Notes under the pieces: model-generated | Told to the model about the DNA's origin: nothing | Seen by the model: the letters and a program-made list of their open reading frames with translations, nothing else | Databases searched by the model: none | In this document: piece by piece, positions 1 to 17,971 of the stretch | How the letters are laid out: each line of letters begins with the position of its first letter | How positions within the stretch are numbered: position 1 is the first letter of the stretch | Assembly: GCF_018320785.1 (NCBI RefSeq) | Contig: NC_054882.1 | Span: 24,060,719-24,124,718, forward strand | Source: Cheilinus undulatus | Lineage: Eukaryota > Chordata > Actinopteri > Labriformes > Labridae | DNA: 64,000 bases | Reading direction: 5' to 3' | Translations under genes and position numbers: made by a program

Positions 1-194
1 ACATTAAATCACAGTGAGGTCAGCAACTGCCAAGGCACATGATGCGTTGCTTTTGCAGTTCACATAAATGCATCAGTATTCATTTTAGTGTGTTCCGTTA
101 CAATGTAGCAACTTATAAAAGAGCTTTAACAACCTTTGATTACAGAGGAAACCCAGCAGTGTTAATAAATTTTTTTTCTTGTTGTTATTCACAG

Positions 195-7086
<6,892 letters not shown>

Positions 7087-7319
7087 GATCGCCATGCACT
7101 ACATCCATCACTGCGTTTACCACGTGATCATTTAGACAGTAGAAACTTAAAAACCCGGGACCATCACTCCCCAACATCACCAGTCACTTTGGTGGGTTTG
7201 TTTTTGTGCTGCTTTCCCCTCTGAACTGGACTTTACTGTTTGAGGTTTCTGTTTTCACCCTTTCATCCTCATGTATGAGAAAATGGTGTGCTTTACTCTC
7301 TCAAAGGTTTGACATCCTC

Positions 7320-7325
7320 AATAAA
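7320..7325 (+). terminator. hspa4l: hspa4l polyadenylation signal
   Basis: AATAAA lies 234 bases after the hspa4l stop codon. Further AATAAA hexamers at 7574 and 7740 could serve longer 3'UTRs. The first is the likeliest by distance. Confidence 0.6.
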
Positions 7326-7326
7326 T

Positions 7327-9178
7327 GAAAGAATGCTGCAATAGATTAAACTCTGATTTTGATGTAACCAAACATCAAGGTACGTTTGTGATTGCATTCC
7401 ATGTGTCTTTCAACATCCAGTGAATCCTTTCACTCACAGGCCTCATAGTGCTGCCCAAACAATCGCTACTGCAGAACTATTAGTTCATATGCAATAATAC
7501 AAATTATATATATTTGTATTTAATGAGTTAAATATGATGTCCATGTCTAGAGACTGTAAATACTATTTTAGTAAATAAAAGCAGCCAGCGTATATAATAT
7601 ATAGTGTATGTACAGAAAGAGAGTATTCCTAGTAAAACGGCAATGCTTGATACACCAAATCTCTCCAGTAAGTGATTGGTTGCCTATTTCCTTTATTTTG
7701 TTTTTCCATACTTTAGTCATTGGATTCAAAGATGGCAACAATAAAACATTTGTCTGTAAGACAACATTGCTTTAGTCTGACGTTTTTTACATTACCTGAG
7801 CAAGACAACATCTATTAAGTATTTGCATCTGACGGATCCTGAGATGAGATCGGGAAGCTCAAAAATGACGCAAGTTTGGAGAAAAACACGGTCATATGAT
7901 TTTTCTGCTAAAGATGTTTAAAAAAGGGGACTGGTTGTCAAGTTGTGTGCCAAATCATAAATGATCATCCTATAGCATTATACTTATTACCACAGTAGAT
8001 CTAAAGGTCTGTGATTACACACAAAACAGTGTGGTTTATTTACCCTCAGATGACTAAAGCCTAAAGCAAGATAATTTTTTTTATAAAGAATGATATTTTT
8101 CTTTATGCCTTATTTTTAACAAGTCATGTGAGCATTTTTACTGATTCTATTCAGACATTAAGCAAATAAAACATTCATCCATCCATTTCTACACCACAAT
8201 GGGGGCTTAAGCTTATCCAAGGTACCACCAGGCCAGGTGGGGTACACCGTGCCTGGACTGGTAGTCAGTTAATCACAAGGGTGACGCACATCTAAACTTG
8301 TGCACACTCAAACCTACAGGCAATTTAGAGCCACCAAATGAAGTAAATTCATGTTTCTGGTCTGTGGCTAGACGGAAACCTCTCCCAAATTCTCCTAGAC
8401 AGATGTTTGCAAAAAATTACAAGAGGGCTTGCATGTGTTTTGCACTGAGGAAAGACTTTAGTCAAGCCGACTGCCATATAGCCCAGATCGGTGGAGGGCT
8501 GCACTGCAGTGATGATTTTCCTTCTGAAAAACTGTCCCATCTTAACACAGGAACGCTGGAGCTCAGTCAGTAACCATCAGGTTTTTGGGTAAATGTCCCA
8601 ATAGTTGTATGCTTATATAGCGAGTAAGGGGTTCTAGTGTCAACCATTGTTTGGTTATTCTGAACCACTATAAAAAAATATATAACGGTTTAACAGCTAT
8701 TTCTTGTCTCCACCATTAATTTGCAACTATCATACTTGTGTATTAATTTAAAAAGATACATATTCTAGCAGACTTGGCCAGGAAAAGATGGATTTAATCC
8801 ATACATTTATTTTACCAGAGCACAGCTTTATTATGTTGCTTGAAAACATTCCTTTTACGTTTTTTGTTTATTAATTACTTAATAAATTTAAATCACTGTG
8901 CACCTTCGCTGAATATAGGAACAACCTATTTATTTCCCCGTAAAAAAAACTAAGCTTGCAAAAAGTCCTACACGCATAGTGTATATTTATTTAGGTCTTA
9001 ACTATGAATCTAAATTTAATGTATTTCTGGTAAATTTTCAGTCTCAGAAAATGAATGAACTCACTGCATGTAAACGTTGATTAGATACTCATTTACATAC
9101 GCTGCATGAAGGACAACAGAGCCGTTTAATCTAGATTCAATGGCACTGAACGACACTTTAAAATGGGGCGTGGCTAAA
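7327..9178. other. hspa4l-plk4 intergenic region
   Basis: AT-rich DNA with no credible exon. It holds the two alternative polyadenylation hexamers (7574, 7740) and one interspersed repeat fragment (8167-8405). The last few hundred bases grade into the plk4 promoter. Confidence 0.5.
8167..8405 (+). repeat. teleost interspersed repeat, copy 1
   Basis: Carries the CATCCATCCATTTCTACACC start, GGGGTACACCGTGCCTGGAC and CAATTTAGAGCCACC blocks of a repeat that is abundant in fish genomes. A second copy lies at 21785-22000. It is probably a LINE tail or LINE-mobilised sequence; I cannot assign the family without a library search. Confidence 0.6.
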
Positions 9179-9193
9179 CATGTTGCTGTCAGG

Positions 9194-9243
9194 TGACGTA
9201 GTACGTTACGTAAGCACGGGACTAACGGGCGGATATTTTCAAA
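9194..9243 (+). promoter_or_regulatory. plk4: putative plk4 promoter elements
   Basis: About 150-200 bases before the plk4 start are a CRE-like TGACGTA (9194-9200), a perfect palindrome TTACGTAA (9206-9213, a bZIP-type site), GGGCGG (9227-9232), and TTCAAA (9238-9243), which is the reverse complement of the cell-cycle CHR core TTTGAA. A GGCGG box a few bases before a CHR is the layout of cell-cycle promoters, but the CHR here is inverted. Function is inferred only. Confidence 0.3.
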
Positions 9244-9391
9244 ATGGAAGAACTGACAAAGTTTTGGAGGGTAACACAAATACAACATCTAATTACCTTT
9301 TGCAGACACCGATATTGACCGTCGATGCACATAATCGATCGAGGATTTTTAATCGGTCATTCATGCGTTTGCCAGAAGAAAAGTAGGCACG

Positions 9392-12300
9392 ATGAGTGTT
9401 TCTATCGGAGACAAAATTGAGGTGAGTGCTTTTGTTTGGCTAACGCCCACAAGCTAGCTAGCTACTAACTATCTCATGCTCCACTACGAGTGGGAGTTTA
9501 CCACTAACTCAGTTTGATTGTAATTTAGTAAACGACGTTTGACGCTTTATAACAACGTCGTAACTGTCGAAGATGCATTGAAATGTATTCGTTTAACTAA
9601 AACTTAAACTGGGCCAATACAACGTTAGTTAACCACAGAATAAAGTTATCGGCATTTAACTTTTTCAAAAGCATGTAACTCGTTACATCTTGTTTGCTGC
9701 ATTGATCTTTTAAGTATTCGTTGTTCAACATTAACCTGTGAGCGTTATTATTAGCAGTGTTTTCAATGTTATCAGCAGTATACACAGCCTGGTCCGTGAC
9801 TGTGTAACCTTACCCTGGATCTCCCGGGACAAACAATGATAGTTTGCTCTTTCAGTATGCTGCTTAGAGACGGCTTCTTGTGGCCCTCATTAGCGGGAAG
9901 ACAGCCGGGATAATTGAAGGCTTTGGTTGGCCATATGACGGCGTCAGGTGTTTGTGGCATGTTTGACAGTTAACGTTTGTTGTGGGAGGATTTCTCCCCC
10001 GTGTTTTAGATGCCCGATTGTCTGTTTAACTGTACATCCAGCATGTCGCAGCTCAGAGGGACAGTGTTAGATCAACTTATTCACTATTTCTATCAAAACC
10101 TTTCTCTTGACGCTAAAACCAGCAGAGATCATGGGGAAAGTTTATGTTATGTCCAGGAGCTTAGCATCGAGGTACCATGCTTTTAAAGATCTATCTGTCC
10201 TTGGATCATAATATTATTAACTATTTCTCTCCACGTGGAAGTCTTTTTCTGTTAAACTCAGTTATTTTAATCCATCTTTGTAGGATTTCAAGGTCCTTAC
10301 CCTCCTTGGCAAAGGCTCTTTTGCATGTGTATACCGGGCAAAATCAGTGAAGACTGGTCTGGAGGTTGCTATAAAAACGGTAAGACTTCTTCATCCTTTT
10401 ATGACTTAGTCTGTAATATGAGTTAATTATAGGACACTTTGGCTGTTATGTAGACACTTAAAGGCCAATCTGTTGTCTGGGACTGACAGTTGACGTATAC
10501 ACTGTTCATTATTACACCTTTGTTGCCTCCCGGGGGATCCTGAGGTCCCCCGGCTCCCCATAAGGTGTCTTTAAGGGCGACAGATTGAGTATTTGCCATG
10601 GGACCAGACCACTATGCAACAGTGCTGTACCACAGAACATCTTGTTTTGTGAATGGCAGGTGTGTAATTATCTCTTTCTTGTCCCCTCTAGATTGACAAA
10701 AAGGCAATGCACAAAGCTGGTATGGTCCAGCGCGTGACAAACGAGGTGGAGATTCAGTGCCGACTGAAACATCCTTCAATACTTGAGGTAACATTAGTTT
10801 AACTAAGCATTAATATGTTGTGTTAAGTTTTTAACAAGACGCCATGTACAGTCTGTTCTCTTTACACTTAAACTTCAAATGGTAAAGGCTAAGCAAAATT
10901 GGAAGCAAACAGCTAGAATTTAAAGTTTAGTTACATTAAAAAAAAAAAATCTGAGCAAGACTCATTTTAATCTTGTTTAAACCAGTATCTTTGTTGGTCA
11001 TTTCACTTTTACATGCTAGTATATGTTTTTTTTTAATTGTTTTTATAGCTGTACAACTACTTTGAGGACAGTAACTATGTATACTTGGTGTTGGAGATGT
11101 GCCACAATGGAGAAATGAGTCGGTACCTCAAAGAACGGAAGATGCCTTTCACTGAAGATGAAGGTCAGGCAGAATTTTTTACTTGTAGCTATAGGAAAAT
11201 AAGTTTGTTCTCGTAAATAGTTTACCAATTTTGCAAGCTGCCTCTTTTCAAAATTGTCATTTTTTGCTTCACAGCAAGACATTTCATGCATCAAATAGTG
11301 AAAGGGATGCTGTATCTTCACACCCACGGCATCTTGCATCGAGATCTGACCTTGTCAAACCTTCTGCTGACGAGCAACATGAACATAAAGATCGCAGACT
11401 TTGGCCTGGCCACTCAGCTCAAACTCCCAAATGAAAAGCACTTCACCATGTGCGGGACACCCAACTACATCTCCCCTGAGGTGGCCACACGAAGTGCCCA
11501 CGGCCTAGAATCAGACGTGTGGTCACTTGGATGCATGTTCTACGCCTTCCTGATGGGTCGCCCTCCTTTTGATACAGACACAGTCAAACACACGCTATCC
11601 AAAGTGGTTCTAGGGGAGTATGAAATGCCCAGTCATGTTTCTCTTGAGGCTCAGGATCTCATCCATCAGCTGCTGCAGAAGGACCCCACCCAGCGGCCCA
11701 GCCTCTCTGCAGTGCTAGATCACCCATTTATGACCCAGAGCCTGCTGGGCAGAACCAAGGAGCTTGGCCACGGGGATGAAGGATCCATAGACAGTGGCAT
11801 CGCCACCATCTCCACAGCCTGCACCTCGTCCACCTCAGCCAGCAGCAACAGCCGGCTCCAGAGGAGAACCAGGCACATGATTGGCTCCGCGCTGCCTAAC
11901 CGTATGACACCTATATCAAGTCTTCCCCGGCAACCAATCAGGAACTTTTTTGAGGAAGGAGACCAGTGGCAGCAGCAGCAGTTGGGAGACAGATTTCACA
12001 GAGAGGGCAGGAGCAGGGGGGGTCATGGAGGTGAAACAGGACAGCCTCATTCTCGCTACCTGAGGAGAGCTCACTCCTCTGATCGCTCCAGCTCTTCAGC
12101 TTCAGGTCACGGGTCAGGTCAAGCTGAGCTGGGGCGATGCCACTCAGAGGAGATGCTGAGTGGATTAGGAGGACCAGTGTTTCCCATGTCATCCAGTCAG
12201 CACCCTTTTTCAGAGCGGGGAAGGCTCCCATCTCCTCCTGTAAAACAGTCAGCAAAGTAAGAAGTTTCTCTGTCATCATCTTGTATTCATTTTGACCTTT

Positions 12301-15300
12301 TTCCCCCCTGAGACTAACAGATAATTTTCTGTTCCAGTGCTGGGTATTCATTATCCACGCAGACTGCACATCCACCAAGCTTTCAGTTTCAAGATCTAGA
12401 GGGGGTTACAAACTGGCTTAATAATGAGGGTAAAAATCTTGTCTTTTTCTTTTTAAAATCTGTTTTATGTGACAGGCTTTTTCCATCAGTTGTTTCCCTT
12501 ATCCTTGTATTACTTGTTGATGTACATGAGTTTTTATTAGCAGATTTATTCTTATTTAGAGGCTAGAATAAGCTTCAGCCCCTCTTGTTTAACTGAATAT
12601 TGATTAATGATGAAAAAAGCATTCAAACTTTAAAAACACAATCTAAAAACCAGCCTGCTTCTGTGCACCTTTACAAATGTTGTCATTTTTGTCTCAGGCT
12701 CTGGACACAGGCCCGCAGACAGCAGTGTTCACAGCAACAGCAGCAGCTTCCACAGCAGCAGAGGACCCCTAGGTGTACACAACTCCTGGTCAGACAAGCC
12801 CACGGACCGAGGTGCAAACCTTCAGCACAACCAGCATCACATGCATCACAACCTCCCTTCCAACTCTGAATCGTACAGAGAAAACGTCCCCGATACAGAG
12901 TTTCAACCTCCTCATGGCAGAGAGTTGAAACTCCCTTCAGTCAAGCCAAGCGTGGATAAAGTGAAGAAAACGTTAAGAGACATTGTCCCGCCTCTGTGTG
13001 CAGCCAGACTGAAGCCCATCAGACAGAAGACTAAAAATGCTGTGGTGAGATACTGCAAACATTTTGGATGATTATCGGAATTTTTCTACAATGGGGTTAT
13101 TAAAGCTAAATACATTTACTCATATTTCTGACAGGTGAGCATTCTGGACACTGGTGAAGTGTGTATGGAGCTGCTGAAATGCCAGAGTGGTCAAGAAAGG
13201 GTCAAAGAAGTTCTCCGGATTTCCTGTGATGGCTCAATGGTGAGCTCATTTTGTTGCACTCACTGTAATTTGTTTTTAACTGGTTAGTAAACTGAACAAT
13301 AATAATAACTTTTTTTAAAACAGAGGTTTACAAAGTGCTTTGACAATATGCACAGGAATACACAGAAAAAAAGCATAAGAACAAAGCGTAGTCACAGCAA
13401 CAGTTTTATCAGAACTGGACTACATTCATTTATTAAAACAAGAGCAAAGAGCCACACTGAAAGCTTTAGCAGAGAAAGCGCTGTCTTGTCCATGTGAACT
13501 TAAAGCTTATAAAAACAAATACAGGGGGAGTTTGACTTTACTCTCTTTTTAGAAAGTCATTACTCTATTACATACATACAAAGGATATATTTGATATTTG
13601 CTGTACTTATATTTGAATTGTCACAAATAAACCTTTCATGCAGATGTTACATCTTGTGTATTATTTCAACTAAAAAGAATGTAACACAACAGAGTGGCAA
13701 CATATGAATCTTCTAAATTTATTGACCCGAAGAGTTGATTTTTAAAAGAGTTTCACCTCTGACAAGACAAATAGCCAATCATAGTTTAGGATTTTGGGCT
13801 TACACCATGAACATCTGATCAGGTTTTAAGGGATGCCCATACCACAACTGACACCCTCTGGTTATGGCTCTGAAAGGACAAGATCTGCAAGAGACAGGTG
13901 CCCTTGAAATTGACACAGACTTAACGTAACGTTGAATGCTTATGAGACTGGGGATGGGGGTGTAAACCAACAGAAAGCAAGCCTGGTGTTGTTCTGTAAT
14001 ATACTGCTTATTGCTATTTTAAAGGTGACGATATACCAGCCGAATGGTGGGAAAGGTTTTCCTGTCCTGGACTGCCCTCCTGCTCCTCCTGAGGATATTC
14101 TCATTTGCAGCTATGAGGACCTTCCAGGTATCTTGATGGATCTAGTATGGTCACCTAAGAGCCATAACTTATGTAAAGTTATAAAAAGCGTGTTAAATTA
14201 TTTATTTTTGCCACAGAGAAATACTGGAAGAAGTATCAATACGCCTCCAAGTTTGTGCAGCTGGTGAAATCCAAGACCCCAAAAGTGACACTTTACACCA
14301 AGTATGCAAAGGTGATGCTGATGGAAAACTGCCCCAATGCAGACCTGGAGGTTTGCTTCTATGATGGTGAGTCAAATGTGGAAAATACACCAGATCCTAC
14401 TGGGGAGGAAGCAGCATTGATCTTTTTTCTGTCTGAGTTAATGTTATGAAAAGCTTCACCAAGACTTTCATTTTTCAGGCGCAAAGACCCATAAGACGTC
14501 AGAGCTGCTGCGAGTGGTGGAGAAGAGCGGGAAGTCGTACACAGTGAAGGGCGAGGTCGGGCTGAGCGGCCTTAGTCCAGAGAGCCAGCTGTATGTGGAG
14601 TTGTCTGACGAGGGCCATAGCATGTGTCTGGCTCTGGAGGCCGCCATCGCTGCAGAGGAGCAACGCAGCACCAAAAATGTCCCGTTCTTCCCTATTACCA
14701 TCGGCAGGTGAGATCCATGAGCTACCGTGGGTTCATTCTTTGGTTTTGTGGCTTTGGCAGTGTGGATGACTCTATTTTTTCTATCTTATTCCTTGTAGGA
14801 GACCGGTTAACCCTAACTCTCCACAGTCATCATCTCTGCCCACCCACACAGTGCCTCCTGATGCAGCTTCACCTCCTCAACCTCCACAAATCACTCCTTC
14901 AGTGAGTGTCTCACAGCCAGACAACAGTGTAGAGGATTTAACACTAATGAGTTTTGTTCATAATTTTAATACACTTTCTTCACAGATGATCTCCTATGAT
15001 GGCTCTGATTTCACCACAGCCAGCCTGAGTAAGAAAAGCTCCCCAGTGCGGCAGGAGCTGGTGCAAAGCACAGGAAAAGTGGTCAAGTCAATATTTGTGC
15101 CCAATGTTGGATGGGCATCCCAGGTAAGTGATTGTAAAGTTAACCTCACACTCTAAAATCAATCAGTACAGGATGTAGGGTTTTTAATAAGTGTTCATTT
15201 CCTTTCTTTCCCTTAATTCACAGCTGACAAGTGGAGAGGTGTGGGTACAATTCAACGATGGGTCTCAGCTGGTGGTTCAGGCAGGAGTTTCCTGCATCAC

Positions 15301-15531
15301 ATACACATCTTCAGAGGGAAAGATCACCAGGTAGAGAACCTTGCTGGAGCCATATGGGGTTTTCTGGTGTCGGTTTCAGCTCTTTAACTTCATCTCTTTA
15401 TTGCCCTACATTTCTACAGGTATAAGGAGAACGAGAAGTTGCCAGAACATGTCAAAGAGAAGCTTCACTGTCTCTCCACCATCCTCGGGCTGTTGGCCAA
15501 CCCAACAGCACATCACCTGCAGCCTCACTGA
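9392..15531 (+). CDS. plk4: plk4, polo-like kinase 4 (complete, 15 coding exons)
   Basis: Serine/threonine kinase that triggers centriole duplication at the centrosome. Exons: 9392-9421, 10284-10379, 10692-10787, 11049-11163, 11275-12256, 12338-12429, 12698-13044, 13135-13239, 14025-14127, 14217-14366, 14479-14707, 14799-14901, 14986-15123, 15224-15330, 15420-15531. The total of 2805 nt gives 934 residues (human 970). Seen: P-loop GKGSFACV, lysine in VAIK (about K41), HRDLTLSN (D136), DFG (D154), activation-loop T170 in [10 protein letters not shown], and the phosphodegron DSGIAT at about 285-290, which in the family binds beta-TrCP and limits kinase level. The linker is Ser/Gly/Gln/His-rich and diverged; then come the cryptic polo box (from about residue 575) and the C-terminal polo box ([20 protein letters not shown]). 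The start has A at -3 and matches the family N-terminus. The large exon 5 holds most of the kinase domain. Confidence 0.97.
13240..14024 (+). other. plk4: plk4 intron 8
   Basis: Intron of 785 bases between the exon ending DGSM and the exon starting [10 protein letters not shown] see no repeat or coding signal in it. Confidence 0.6.
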
Positions 15532-15760
15532 CACTTGGTGGTTAAAAACCTTCCTAACAGAAAGTAGCATTAGAAATCTGTTGTCTGGTGTTCTTGTAAA
15601 TATATGTGTTTTTTTACATGTACAGAAGACTAAGATTATGAAAAGATATATTTTTATTTCAAAAGATTTTGTAAAAAGTCTCAAAATGTCTGTGTTGGAA
15701 ACATTTGTATCATGACCTCTGTCTTTTTAGGTTTCTCTATGAAATGTGTGAGACTGAGAC

Positions 15761-15766
15761 AATAAA
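15761..15766 (+). terminator. plk4: plk4 polyadenylation signal
   Basis: AATAAA lies 230 bases after the plk4 stop codon and is followed by a T/G-rich stretch. It is the only good hexamer before the intergenic transposon. Confidence 0.65.
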
Positions 15767-15929
15767 GAGGTGGAGGCCGGGTGAAGAATTCTGCACTTTG
15801 TTTTGCAATCTCCTCTTTGCACTTAAGATACCCACAAAGGAATTTTATGAAAAAAAGTATCAAAGTGTTAAGAGCTGGGATATAGTTTTGCCTATAAAGA
15901 CTTCATAAATAATCAGGTTGACTATACAG

Positions 15930-17440
15930 TTGCATAGAAAAAATTAGAAAATCACGTTTTTTTTGTGTTTTTTTTCTGTGATGTAATTCAAGAAGTGTAG
16001 CTTCTACATATTCTAGAATCATCTTGGGCGCGCAGATGGTTGAGTGGTTTGGGGCGCTGCGCAGGCAGCCCGAGTTCGAATCCAATCTGTGGCCCTTTAC
16101 CGCATGTCTCTCCCCACTCCCTTCCCTGTTTCTGAGTCTATCCACTGTCCTTCCTCTATCCAAAAAAGGCATGAAAAGGACCAAAAATAAATCTCAAAAA
16201 AAAAAAAAATTCTAAAATCATCTCATACAAAGTGAAATATTGCAAGACAGTTTTCTTTGTTCTAATAATTATTACGACTAACAACTAAAAAATCCACTAT
16301 CTCAAAATATTTGAATATCACAGTAATTGGTTGGAGCTCCTTTTGCACAAATTACTGCATCTATGCAAAGTAGAATGGAGCCAATCAGTCCGTGGCACTG
16401 CTGAGGTGATATGAAGCCAAGGTTTCTCTGATAGCAGTCTTCAGCTCGTCTGTATTGTTGAGTCTGGTGTCTCATTTTCCTCATCCTCCAGAGATTCCCT
16501 GTGGAGTTCAAATCAGACAAGATGGCTGGCCAGTCAAACAGTATAACCCCAGTCAGCAAACCAGTTTCTGGTAGATCTGGCTTCACTGTTGGCAGGTGCC
16601 AAGTCCTGCTGGAAAAGGAAATCAGTATCTTCATAAGCTACTTAGCAGACAGAAGCATGATGGTCCTCTAAAATCTGGTAGATGCTGATGGTGTTGACAC
16701 TGGACTTAATAAAGCACAGGGGACCAACAGAAGCGGATGACATGACACCTCAAACCATCACTGACTGAAAACTGAACTTCCTCTGGGACCTTGATTTACA
16801 AATAAAATCAACATTTACTTTCATCTGAAAACAGGACTGGACCACTGCGCAACAGTCCAGTTGTTTTTTCTCCGTAGCCCAGGTGAAAAGCCTATAACCT
16901 CTGTTGTTCGGGATTAGCTTGACACTAGGACTAGGACACTTGTAATCCATCTCCTAGACACGTCTGTTTGTGGTGGATCTTGATCCACTGATGCCAGTCG
17001 ACTCCTTGTGAAGCTCCCCTTATACTTTGAATCTGCTTTGTTTGACAATCCTCTGAAGGCGGAGCTCATCCCTGTTGCTTGTGTGCATACTCTTCCTGTC
17101 AACTATCCATGACTATGCTTTTAAACAGCCTCTGAGAACAGCCTGCCCTTTCAGCAGTGACCTTCTGTGGCTTACTCTGCTTGTGAAGGGTGTCAGTGAT
17201 TATTCTCTGGACAATAGTTAGGTCAGCAGTCTTCCCCATGATTGCAGTTGTGTGAACTGAACCAGAATAAGAGAATGAAAGGAAACCTTTGCAAATTGGA
17301 CTTTTACAAAATATTCTAATATTTAGAGAGAGTGGATTTTGATTTTCGTGAGCTGTAATCACAAGGATTAAAACCTTAAAACCAAAGAAGTCTCGGAATT
17401 TTTCCCTTTGAGAGATTTTTAGTCCCACCCCCTTCCCCCT
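15930..17440 (-). mobile_element. Tc1-like transposon relic interrupted by a SINE
   Basis: The transposase reads on the - strand. An N-terminal helix-turn-helix begins MGKTADLTIVQRI (near 17240) and a C-terminal block DAVICAKGAPTNY is near 16330; between them are KKQLDCC and DWPAILSDLNSTGNLW, diverged from the WPxxSPDLNPIENLW signature. Frames are broken by stops and indels. The outer ends carry related ATATTCTAATAT/AAATATTTGAATAT stretches. A SINE (16025-16208) is inserted near its left end. It lies between the convergent plk4 and itpk1. A truncated relative is at 44405-44890. Confidence 0.75.
16010..16223 (+). repeat. tRNA-derived SINE with target duplication
   Basis: The body 16025-16208 starts with a tRNA-like head (GCGCAGATGGTTGAGTGG, then box B-like GAGTTCGAATCC), a unique middle (CTGTGGCCCTTTACCGCATG) and an A-rich tail. 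It is flanked by 15-bp direct repeats ATTCTAGAATCATCT (16010-16024) and ATTCTAAAATCATCT (16209-16223), one mismatch, showing retroposition into the Tc1 relic. Related copies: 21288-21431, 35281-35455, 38278-38444. Confidence 0.85.
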
Positions 17441-17465
17441 AGGGTTTTTGTAAAATCACTTATTA

Positions 17466-17716
17466 CTTTAAAGTAGTAGTTCCCAACCTTTATTTCCTAG
17501 TGCCCCCTACTCAAAATACCACAGCAGCCCCAAAAAATAAGAGATACCCTAATTTTTCATCTTTAAGGTTGGCCCTTATACACTTCTAATCATGATCTTA
17601 AAAAAATATACGTGTACATGTAACTTTGACATCAGAGCAGACAGGGTCCCATGCCCATCCTCAGATCTTTAATGCCCCCCTCTAGGGGTGCCTGGACCCA
17701 AGGTTGGGAGCCACTG
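17466..17716 (+). mobile_element. non-autonomous hAT-like element
   Basis: Short element with inverted ends AGTAGTTCCCAACCTTTATT and AAGGTTGGGAGCCACTGA and no coding sequence. The flanks CTTTAAAG and ACCTAAAG are a possible decayed 8-bp target duplication. Its internal CAGAGCAGACAGGGTCCCA is shared with the 34899-36055 element, so the two belong to one family. Confidence 0.6.
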
Positions 17717-17971
17717 ACCTAAAGAAACATTAAACCTTGTTGCTGATGGTCTTATTTTGTGGCATTACTCTAATCAGTCTGTTTCATATCCAGATTAAAA
17801 ACTCCTCACAGGAGCTTTAAGATAAAGTTGCACATCTTTGATGAGCTTTTAGAAACATACTGGTGTCTCATGCCACAGTTTAAAGTGATTAAATTAAGAG
17901 TATACATAAAACAGCATTTATACACAAATAATAAGTCTGAAAAACAAAACAGCCCCAGAAGGTTTCACATG

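Noticed and set aside
11231..11434. Open frame overlapping plk4 exon 5 in another frame
   Set aside because: It is a shadow of the kinase-domain exon and has no independent support.
11938..12378. 146-codon antisense open frame opposite the plk4 linker
   Set aside because: It lies opposite confirmed plk4 coding sequence and has no motif; repeats of Ser/Gln codons commonly open the antisense frame.
16025..16100. tRNA-like head with GTTCGAATCC
   Set aside because: Box-like motifs are present but no complete cloverleaf; the sequence continues into a SINE body with A tail and target duplications.
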